60,248 bases of DNA from NCBI GenBank assembly GCA_964368965.1, contig CAYJDR010000010.1, forward strand, positions 1 through 60,248. The letters run 5' to 3'. Each line of letters opens with the position of its first letter. Within the stretch, counting starts at the first letter, position 1. Below the pieces are notes generated by a model. That model made no database searches and was not told where the DNA came from. It worked only from the letters and a program-made list of their open reading frames with translations. The DNA is from CAYJDR01 sp964368965. GTDB lineage: Bacteria; Chrysiogenota; Deferribacteres; Deferribacterales; Mucispirillaceae. Of the stretch, positions 53,755-60,248 are shown one piece after another. The translations under genes were made by a program, and so were the position numbers.

Positions 53755-54942
53755 TTGTTGAAAAAATTTTCATTTCTACTCCTTATTGCGTGTATTAGTG
53801 CACCAGCATATGCAACCGATTATAGTGTAAATTTCGATAGGGAATGTATTAGCGAATATTACTCGTTTCTCGATTGCGATGAACCAATATATGACTTAAT
53901 CTATTTCAATAAAATCAGAAATATTCCTGACACACCATATACTTATGGCGTTGCACAAATCGACATACACGGCACAGAAAGAACGTTGCCATCTATAGAA
54001 ATCAACGATATTGTTTACGTAATAGTACCTGATGAAGATAGAGATGTTGTGCCGCTAGGTAACACATTTTATTTAGGCTACACAGCGCATAATATTGTAC
54101 TTGGTGTAAATAGCGAGCACGGTGGCAGAGATGCGTGGCTTATATCGCTTGATGTGAACGGCGGTGTTGTATCTCCAAACGATATCGTAAAGTTCGGAAA
54201 CTTCGGCGTGAAGCGATACGACTTCTACCACGATCTATCACTAATTTCAGACCCTATGGAAATAGCAGATATCGACGGCGATAAAAAGCCTGAAATAATG
54301 CTAGACTTCTATGAGCACCAGTTCAGGTTGTTGCTATCTGTTGATAAGAATGGGTTGAATATCAAATATAAATCGCCATACTACCTAACCCAGTTTAAAA
54401 AGTTGAAAGATAGGGAAGCGCTAGATAACTACCAATACAACGAGCGACTTTTGTACGGCGTATTCACAAAGCAGTTTTCGACAGCGCAAGCTATTGATAT
54501 ATATGAGCTTGATAATAACTTGAGCGATATAAATACACCATACTTAATAAGCCTTGCAACTGACTTGAAAGATATAAGCACGCGCAATAAATTAGTGGAC
54601 GAAGTTGTGAAATATATGCGTGGCGAAATACAAGAGTATGAAGTGCTTGTTGAGGCGCAGAAAACAGCTGTTGACACTGTGCGCTTTATGGAGCTGCTAA
54701 CGTCGCTAGAAACAGCGCTGCGTGACCCATCTATAGATGAAGACGCTTTCAGCAACTTCACAACATATCTATTAGGTGGCACAGGTGATAACGACTTCAG
54801 GCTTTATACAACGTTGTCATTAGCTAGAAAATCTAGCGATATGGAAATGTTGCTGAATAATCCAGCGCTTGTGAACACCATAATACACCCGTTTGAAAAG
54901 GTTGCAATCATTCCGTTTGATACGAGGATAATAGAGGAATAA
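53755..54942 (+). CDS. Exported protein of unknown function with an Asp-rich loop
   Basis: The 395-residue product has a clear signal peptide (K-K-F-S-F-L-L-L-I-A-C-I-S-A-P-A-Y-A). The start is one of two adjacent TTG codons, weakly supported by GCAGG. D-I-D-G-D-K-K-P-E-I near residue 180 resembles the calcium loop of FG-GAP/VCBS repeats, but only one copy is clear. The C-terminal half is helical and acidic. It is probably periplasmic. I do not recognise the family. Confidence 0.75.
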   Translation: MLKKFSFLLLIACISAPAYATDYSVNFDRECISEYYSFLDCDEPIYDLIYFNKIRNIPDTPYTYGVAQIDIHGTERTLPSIEINDIVYVIVPDEDRDVVPLGNTFYLGYTAHNIVLGVNSEHGGRDAWLISLDVNGGVVSPNDIVKFGNFGVKRYDFYHDLSLISDPMEIADIDGDKKPEIMLDFYEHQFRLLLSVDKNGLNIKYKSPYYLTQFKKLKDREALDNYQYNERLLYGVFTKQFSTAQAIDIYELDNNLSDINTPYLISLATDLKDISTRNKLVDEVVKYMRGEIQEYEVLVEAQKTAVDTVRFMELLTSLETALRDPSIDEDAFSNFTTYLLGGTGDNDFRLYTTLSLARKSSDMEMLLNNPALVNTIIHPFEKVAIIPFDTRIIEE

Positions 54943-54945
54943 AGT

Positions 54946-54973
54946 AAAGGCGTACATATTAAGTACGCCTTTT
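54946..54973. terminator. Bidirectional terminator
   Basis: AAAGGCGTAC and GTACGCCTTT form a perfect stem between convergent genes. Confidence 0.9.
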
Positions 54974-54978
54974 GTGTT

Positions 54979-55503
54979 TTATAGGAACTTATATTTAGAG
55001 TTTTTAAGTTCTTTAATTTCGTCGAGTTCTTTTTCAACCCTAAAGATAGCTGTGTTGCCGTCTTCAAGCACGAGTTTTAGGAAAAGTTCATCTTTGTCAT
55101 AAATCATCACGCCTACAGTTTCTAAACGTTCTGCTAAAGAAGCGCCAGCTGGTAGTTGTATAGATACAGTGTCATACATGTATTCATATTGCTTTAGTGA
55201 TGCGTCACTTTCAAATATTTTGCCTTCGATTTGCATTTTGTAAGTAACAGTAAGTGCGTCACCGCTGAGGTTGATTGTCATGTCGCCTCTGCTATCGTCG
55301 ATAGGTGCTTTTCTGCCGTCGTCATCTTCTGAATCTAGTAATGTTACACCATCTTTTTTGATGAGTAACTGGTCGATCTCATAAGTTCCGTTAAGGCTTG
55401 CAGGGTTAGCTACTACATTAATCTTTGTGTAGTGGTCACGTGCAACAGCAATGTTAGCAGTTGCGATAGTCGCTAGTGCGATAAATAGTAAAGTTTTTTT
55501 CAT
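54979..55503 (-). CDS. Small exported hypothetical protein
   Basis: The 174-residue protein has a signal peptide (MKKTLLFIALATIATANIAVA), then a beta-rich domain with L-N-G-T-Y-E-I, D-D-S-R-G-D-M-T-I-N-L and L-T-V-T-Y-K-M strands, reminiscent of lipocalin-like YceI or META-type folds but not clearly any of them. It is probably periplasmic. A Lys/Glu helix ends the protein. It has no operon partner. Confidence 0.75.
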   Translation of the reverse strand: MKKTLLFIALATIATANIAVARDHYTKINVVANPASLNGTYEIDQLLIKKDGVTLLDSEDDDGRKAPIDDSRGDMTINLSGDALTVTYKMQIEGKIFESDASLKQYEYMYDTVSIQLPAGASLAERLETVGVMIYDKDELFLKLVLEDGNTAIFRVEKELDEIKELKNSKYKFL

Positions 55504-55610
55504 ATCAATCTCCTATATGGTTTATAAGCTCTATGTTGCAAGCTCTCTAAAATAGGTTACAATTTTTTTTCAATATTGTGTAAATATATTTTTTCAGTTT
55601 TAAAAAATAT

Positions 55611-55639
55611 TTGTAATTATAAACTATATATGTTAGTAT
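55611..55639 (+). promoter_or_regulatory. Promoter of the LivK-like gene
   Basis: TTGTAA (55611-55616) and TAGTAT (55634-55639) have a 17-nt spacer. Confidence 0.55.
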
Positions 55640-55671
55640 ATGTGGGTATAAAAATTTAATGGAGATGACAA

Positions 55672-56865
55672 ATGAAAAAGTTGTTTGTTTTATTATCGGT
55701 ACTAGCTTTGTCAGTATCAATAGTAGGTTGTAAAAAGAAAGATACACCAGCAGAATCATCTGAAAAAGCTGTTTTCGTTATTGGTGCACAAAATCCTGAA
55801 ACAGGCCAATATGCTGTTTATGGTTCAAGCACAGTTGCTGGCGCAAAGCTTGCGATTGACGAGGCTAACGCAAATGGCGGTATCAACGGCATGCAAGTTG
55901 AGCTACTAAACTACGACTCTCGTGGTGAAAAAACAGAAGCAGTTAACTTAACAAAAAGACTTTTAAACGCAGATGTTTGCGCAATCATTGGTGAAGTTAC
56001 ATCAGGCGCATACCTTGCTATGCGTGACACAGCAGACAGGGGCAGCACTATCGCATTCTCTACTGGCGCTACTGCAAAAGGCGTTACTGAAAGGGTTGTT
56101 GACGGCAAAAGCGAGCATGTTCCATTCGCGTTCAGAAACACTCTGCAAGACTCAGACGGCGCACCAGCATTAGTAAACTATGTTATCGACACTAAAGGCG
56201 CAAAAAACTTTGCAATCATCACATCTGTTAATAACGACTACTCAGTTGGTTTATCTAACTTCTTCCGTGATGCAATAAACGCAAGTGGCGCAACTATCGT
56301 TGCTGAGCAGTCTATCTCTGATGGCGACACAGACGTATCTGCACAAATCACATCATTAAAGAATAAAAACATTGACGTAGTTGTATACACTGGCTACTAT
56401 CAAGAAGCAGCATTAATATTAATCGAGCTTGCTAAGCAAGGTATCAACGCTCCATTGATCGGTGGCGATGGCTTCCAATCACCAGAGCTTACAAACCTAG
56501 CTAAAGAAGCTGCACTAGGCGCTATGTTCTTCTCGGCGTTTGCACCGACTATCCCTACGGAAAAAGTGCAAAACTTCCGCAAAAGCATCGAGGCGAAAGG
56601 CGTACCAGCTGACTCGTTCTCTGCACATGGTTACGATGGCGCACGCACGTTAATGCTTGCTATTGAGATGTCTGGCGTTAAAGGTTGTGGCACTCCTGAA
56701 GAGAGAGGCAAAATCCGTGACGCATTAGCTACTATCCAAGGTTTCGACGGCATCACTGGTACTACATCTTTCGATGCTATGGGTAGCGCAGTTAAAGAGC
56801 CTGTTATTTTAGAAGTTGTAAAAACTAGCGAAGGCACACTTGACGCAGTAGCTGTTAATAAGTAA
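55672..56865 (+). CDS. LivK-type ABC transporter substrate-binding lipoprotein
   Basis: The 397-residue protein has a lipoprotein signal ending S-I-V-G-C near residue 19, then a type I periplasmic binding fold: P-E-T-G-Q-Y-A-V-Y-G near 44, G-A-K-L-A-I-D-E-A-N near 58, G-G-I-N-G-M-Q, S-G-A-Y-L-A near 105 and Y-D-G-A-R-T-L near 322. It likely binds a branched-chain or polar amino acid. No Liv permease or ATPase gene is adjacent, so its transporter must lie elsewhere. GGAGATG precedes the ATG. Confidence 0.9.
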   Translation: MKKLFVLLSVLALSVSIVGCKKKDTPAESSEKAVFVIGAQNPETGQYAVYGSSTVAGAKLAIDEANANGGINGMQVELLNYDSRGEKTEAVNLTKRLLNADVCAIIGEVTSGAYLAMRDTADRGSTIAFSTGATAKGVTERVVDGKSEHVPFAFRNTLQDSDGAPALVNYVIDTKGAKNFAIITSVNNDYSVGLSNFFRDAINASGATIVAEQSISDGDTDVSAQITSLKNKNIDVVVYTGYYQEAALILIELAKQGINAPLIGGDGFQSPELTNLAKEAALGAMFFSAFAPTIPTEKVQNFRKSIEAKGVPADSFSAHGYDGARTLMLAIEMSGVKGCGTPEERGKIRDALATIQGFDGITGTTSFDAMGSAVKEPVILEVVKTSEGTLDAVAVNK

Positions 56866-56882
56866 TAATTGTTTAGTATCCG

Positions 56883-56920
56883 CACCGCTTGTTCGCTATG
56901 TGCAGGCGGTGTTTTGTTTT
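56883..56920 (+). terminator. Terminator of the LivK-like gene
   Basis: CACCGC and GCGGTG with a T-rich tail. Confidence 0.7.
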
Positions 56921-56985
56921 ATGTTAGTTGTTTCCAAAGTTATAGTTTTAAGCACATAGTGTAGCAAAACATCAGGAGCATAATT

Positions 56986-58317
56986 ATGCCAATGACTTAT
57001 GAAGAGTACGTTCGCGGCGAAAAGGATAAACTTCAAGACGTAAAGTTTAAACAAGTGAGAACTTGGCTAAAACTGGCGCTAGCGAAGCATATTCAAGAAT
57101 ATGGCGATGGCAAACTTGAAAGAGTTATCGAGCTGTTTGTCGGGCGCGACCCTAAAGATAGGGATAGCAAAGAGCTTGATTTACCGCACTCGTTCCTTGA
57201 TGAAATGCTTAAAATGACTGACATTATGGAAGAAGCATTCGCACAAATCGGCGACGCTGAAGAAGGGTTGCTCGCATCAAAACTAAGTAGCGTTTCAGCT
57301 ATCTACATGGATAGGCTTGCAGATTTATGCATAGATGTTAGGCTTAACAATTTCCCACGTTTCAAAGAAAAGTTCACCGTAGATATATCAGAGGAGCAAG
57401 AGGTTAAAAACGTTGTGCCTCGTATCGCTTTCAAGTCAATCAAGATGTTTTTAGATCGTTATTATTATGTGTTCAGGCAATGTTCTGTAAACCCGAAAGC
57501 ACGCATTGTGTATGCAAAGCTTGATGAGTTCCGCACAAAGCTGGTGCTGTTTGAATATAATATCGGCTACTCTATCTCGAGGGTAAAGGGCGACCACTTG
57601 AAGCAAATCAAGCTGTTCTACCGTGATACAAAGCGTGCATTATTGATGATGCGCAAGTTTTTTGAAGCCGTTGAGGACTCGCAATTTGGCAAGATGACTA
57701 AACTGCTCTATGATATCGCATTTGAGTATGCTGCAAGGTCATACGTGAAATATCACCCAGAGATGACAATCATGACGCCGATACACAAAGGCAAGGTTGT
57801 CCCAATGCAGCTAATTTTAGAGCGCTTTGATGACTGCATGGCACCTATCAGAAAAATGGTGCAAGAATTCGATGTGCTAAAGGCCGATAAGCAAAGGCGC
57901 ACCTCATTCGGGCAAGAAAATACTACAACGTTTTGGGATATCTCAAGCGATATTTTAAGCTTCAAGGAACGCATGGGCTACGTTATCGACGATTTTAGCA
58001 ATGTGGTTAGCCCAACAGATAACGACTTGAAATTCTTCACACATACTGTGCAGATGGTTATTATCCCTTACATGAACCAATCACGTGGCGAAGTGAACGA
58101 AACATTCGCTACAGGCGTTAAAAACTTAGACCTATTCTTTTGGAAAGTTACTATAAAGATTATCGAAATGTGCCAAGACGAAGAAGAAAAGATGGAAGAA
58201 GTAGCAGGCCTAGTGCTGAAACTGAAACCAGCTGAACTAGTTAGGCCTCGCGACGATGAAAAAGCACCAGCCGCCGATGTCGACATATCTGACTCCGTAC
58301 ATACAGAAATCACGTAA
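56986..58317 (+). CDS. Helical cytoplasmic protein of unknown function
   Basis: The 443-residue protein has no signal peptide or membrane segment. It is almost entirely helical by residue pattern, with aromatic-rich helices such as F-L-D-R-Y-Y-Y-V-F near 157, and a short acidic tail. I recognise no domain or catalytic motif. It is transcribed alone behind AGGAGC, and its stop overlaps a cloverleaf-like RNA structure. Confidence 0.8.
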   Translation: MPMTYEEYVRGEKDKLQDVKFKQVRTWLKLALAKHIQEYGDGKLERVIELFVGRDPKDRDSKELDLPHSFLDEMLKMTDIMEEAFAQIGDAEEGLLASKLSSVSAIYMDRLADLCIDVRLNNFPRFKEKFTVDISEEQEVKNVVPRIAFKSIKMFLDRYYYVFRQCSVNPKARIVYAKLDEFRTKLVLFEYNIGYSISRVKGDHLKQIKLFYRDTKRALLMMRKFFEAVEDSQFGKMTKLLYDIAFEYAARSYVKYHPEMTIMTPIHKGKVVPMQLILERFDDCMAPIRKMVQEFDVLKADKQRRTSFGQENTTTFWDISSDILSFKERMGYVIDDFSNVVSPTDNDLKFFTHTVQMVIIPYMNQSRGEVNETFATGVKNLDLFFWKVTIKIIEMCQDEEEKMEEVAGLVLKLKPAELVRPRDDEKAPAADVDISDSVHTEIT

Positions 58318-58399
58318 TAGGGCAACATCATTCAGTGGATATGCAGTTAAATATAGCTCTGCATAAGTGACTTGCTTGCCACTTGTTACCCTATTTTTA
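58316..58399 (+). terminator. Cloverleaf-like RNA structure ending in a T-run
   Basis: AATAGGGCAAC (58316-58326) pairs with GTTACCCTATT (58385-58395) with one mismatch. Inside are a TATGCAG/CTGCATA hairpin near 58338-58366 and an AAGTG/CACTT hairpin near 58366-58385. TTTTT follows. It may be an elaborate terminator. It is not a standard tRNA. Confidence 0.4.
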
Positions 58400-58402
58400 A
58401 GG

Positions 58403-58924
58403 TTACTTAATTCCCCAATATAGCTCTGAGCATGCTATACGCTCGTTTTCAGGCATTGTGAATTTCATATCGTTTATGGCTAAGTCAACATTTTTTGATG
58501 CATTCTTACGTGCTGTATTATTCCAAGTCATTGCTGTAATTTTATCAACTGAAGATAGTATCTCTTCTTTTTCCATAGCTGGTGTGCTTTCTGCATAATA
58601 GCCAAGCCTATAGAGCAAGCAAATGCGAGCGTCCATACCGCTTTGAACAGCTTGTTTTATCTTTTCCTTACTCATGGTTTCGAGGTTTATTTTGCTTATC
58701 TTAGCTTGTGCATACATAGTGTAAGACATTGCAGCTTCATAAGCATCTCCATTTGCTCTAAAAGTTTCATTGAGATAATTTTCAACATTGTCACGTATGC
58801 CGTTGTTGTTTTTGTCGGTGCCTAGTAAGTTATTGTCAGCTTTTTCAGGCGCTACGTCTGTGCTTAGGAAGTATGCTACAGCTAAAAAAGGTAAAAGAAA
58901 TATAAGTAAATTTTTAATCTTCAT
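58403..58924 (-). CDS. Exported protein with a calcium-loop-like motif
   Basis: The 173-residue product begins with a signal peptide or membrane anchor (L-L-I-F-L-L-P-F-L-A-V-A-Y-F). D-K-N-N-N-G-I-R-D-N-V-E near 37-48 looks like a single EF-hand or thrombospondin-type calcium loop. The remaining part is helical with two cysteines (I-C-L-L and A-C-S-E) that could form a disulfide. Function unknown. Confidence 0.75.
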   Translation of the reverse strand: MKIKNLLIFLLPFLAVAYFLSTDVAPEKADNNLLGTDKNNNGIRDNVENYLNETFRANGDAYEAAMSYTMYAQAKISKINLETMSKEKIKQAVQSGMDARICLLYRLGYYAESTPAMEKEEILSSVDKITAMTWNNTARKNASKNVDLAINDMKFTMPENERIACSELYWGIK

Positions 58925-59001
58925 ATAGTCCCCCTATCTGATAGATATCTATAGTTGGATTATAGCATATTGTGAATGAATATAAAAGAGATAATTTGAA
59001 G

Positions 59002-59027
59002 CGAAAAGAGGGAGCATAGCCCCCTCG
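59002..59027 (-). terminator. Terminator of msrAB
   Basis: On the minus strand GAGGG and CCCTC form the stem, followed by TTTTC. Confidence 0.75.
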
Positions 59028-59033
59028 ATATAG

Positions 59034-60155
59034 TTAGTTGAATAAGTGTGTTAAGTATCCGTAGCCTTCTTTTTGCATGTCTTCAAGCGGTACAAACTTT
59101 AGTGAAGCGCTATTCATGCAGTATCTCAAGCCGCCTTTGTTGCGTGGGCCGTCGTCAAACACGTGCCCTAGGTGAGCATCACCAGTTGTTGAGCGAACTT
59201 CTGTGCGTGTTACGAATAGTTTTTTATCTTCCTTTTCAAACACTACGCCTTTTTCGATAGGCTTTGTGAAGCTTGGCCAACCTGTGCCAGAGTCGTACTT
59301 GTCACGTGATGAGAAAAGTGGCTCACCAGTCGTAATATCTACGTAAATTCCGTCACGTTTCTCGTCCCAATATTCGTTATCGTAAGCTGGCTCTGTGCCG
59401 TCTTTCTGTGTAACTTTATATTGCATGCTTGTTAAGTTCTTTTTTAGTTCGTCGTCAGACATTTTTTCATACACGGGTCTATCTCCGTTAGTTAGTGATG
59501 TATCGACTGATTTTTCAGCCGCTTCAAACTCTTTTTTACCGATGTGGCAATAGCCGTCAGGGTTTTTCTCCAAATATTTCTGGTGGTATTCTTCCGCCCT
59601 GAAGTAGTTTTGCAACGCAAGCACTTCTATTTGTATTGGTTCACGGTAATCTTTCGCTAGTTTGTTGATAGATTTTTCAATAGTTCTCACGTCGCTATCG
59701 TCGGTATAGTAAACGCCAGTGCGATACTGCGTGCCGATGTCGTTGCCTTGCTTGTTTAGCGATGTTGGGTTAATCACTTTATAGTACATATCAAGCAGGT
59801 GCTTTAAGCTCACTTTTGCAGGGTCATAAACTACACGCACAGCTTCCGATGCGTTAGTGTTGCCTGTGACAACTTGCTGATATGAGGGCTTGTCGACAAC
59901 CGAGTTAGCATAGCCGACATCAGTTGCAACAACGCCTGGTATCATCTCGAAGTATTTTTCAACACCCCAAAAGCAACCACCAGCGAAGTATATAGTTTTG
60001 TGGTTTTTATCAATGTTTTCTTTCATAGGTTCTACCGTTTTGATAGGGTTATCATGATTATTCACGACCTTTGCAGGTGCAGTTGCCAAAGCTAAAACGT
60101 TATAGCCGATAACTAGCGCTAAAAGTATTAGCAATCCTTTGTATGTGTGCTTCAT
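59034..60155 (-). CDS. msrAB: Bifunctional methionine sulfoxide reductase MsrA-MsrB
   Basis: The 373-residue fusion starts at 60155 behind TGGAGG, with an N-terminal hydrophobic anchor or signal (about 6-25), so it acts outside the cytoplasm. MsrA: G-G-C-F-W-G near 58 with the catalytic Cys, G-Y-A-N and G-Y-C-H-I-G near 185. MsrB: S-G-T-G-W-P-S-F near 278, H-L-G-H-V-F-D-D-G-P near 320 and R-Y-C-M-N-S-A-S-L near 336 with its catalytic Cys. The two C-x-x-C zinc pairs of many MsrBs are absent, so it is the zinc-free type. It repairs oxidised methionines in exported proteins. Confidence 0.93.
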   Translation of the reverse strand: MKHTYKGLLILLALVIGYNVLALATAPAKVVNNHDNPIKTVEPMKENIDKNHKTIYFAGGCFWGVEKYFEMIPGVVATDVGYANSVVDKPSYQQVVTGNTNASEAVRVVYDPAKVSLKHLLDMYYKVINPTSLNKQGNDIGTQYRTGVYYTDDSDVRTIEKSINKLAKDYREPIQIEVLALQNYFRAEEYHQKYLEKNPDGYCHIGKKEFEAAEKSVDTSLTNGDRPVYEKMSDDELKKNLTSMQYKVTQKDGTEPAYDNEYWDEKRDGIYVDITTGEPLFSSRDKYDSGTGWPSFTKPIEKGVVFEKEDKKLFVTRTEVRSTTGDAHLGHVFDDGPRNKGGLRYCMNSASLKFVPLEDMQKEGYGYLTHLFN

Positions 60156-60248
60156 ATCTGCCTCCATGATAGAAGAAGACAAATGTTGTCTTGATAGGTT
60201 CAATTATACGCATGTCTATGTGTTATGCAAGTGATAGTTGTGGCGTAT

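Noticed and set aside
58320..58394. Possible tRNA gene
   Set aside because: The stem order is similar, but the anticodon-like loop is 12 nt, the T-arm loop is 10 nt without a GTTC-type motif, and there is a mismatch in the acceptor-like stem.

Overview
The window reads as a scaffold from an AT-rich Gram-negative bacterium. Supporting signs are Sec-exported beta-rich proteins, an outer-membrane barrel, lipoproteins, oxygen-independent-style core metabolism (hemL, hemE-hemH-ubiA-ubiX, aspA, cstA) and a complete pst-pho operon. No rRNA, confident tRNA, CRISPR array or IS element is visible. The gene set would fit a Deferribacterota-like lineage, but that is a guess. Three 100-N gaps are present. 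Two of them (2884-2983, 9807-9906) are flanked by an identical 55-nt sequence on both sides and are scaffolding artefacts that break real genes. The third (34587-34686) hides a real missing piece of ubiX.

Layout: 1-3365 (-) is a giant lipoprotein with GLUG-type repeats, cut by the window edge. 3506-6360 holds a DUF2625 gene, a small toxin-like module and a DUF255/thioredoxin-like gene. 6442-27407 is a tandem array of seven paralogous exported FecR-domain proteins, carrying 2 to 9 copies of a repeated beta-rich module. Every member has its own 17-bp-spacer promoter and most have their own terminator. A 37-codon small gene sits between the second and third paralogue. 27553-31172 is cstA, two more toxin-like modules in tandem, and hemL. 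31245-31494 holds a structured intergenic element. 31644-35738 is a tightly packed hemE-hemH-ubiA-ubiX operon with two small genes behind it. 35872-38671 holds an orphan HsdR-N-type nuclease-like gene, an outer-membrane barrel and an HD-GYP response regulator. 38805-44429 (-) is pstC-pstA-pstB-phoU-phoB-phoR behind a clear three-repeat Pho box. 44531-60155 holds a degenerate EptA-like membrane protein, aspA, several small enzymes, a P1B-type metal ATPase operon, a quinone-oxidoreductase-like gene, an orphan LivK-type binding lipoprotein, unknown genes and an msrAB fusion.

The most striking system is a family of three compact modules (4322-4610, 29279-29550, 29583-29875), all built to the same plan. 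Each has a sense promoter, a 25-aa hydrophobic peptide ending in I-K-K, and on the opposite strand a TTGACA promoter that fires inward. The antisense RNA is predicted to be 80-100 nt long and ends at a perfect intrinsic terminator whose U-run is encoded by the lysine codons of the peptide. The two ends of each module form an inverted repeat that is conserved in structure but changed in sequence in the third copy. This is the architecture of a type I toxin-antitoxin system with the antitoxin RNA overlapping the 3' end of the toxin mRNA. I do not recognise the peptide family.
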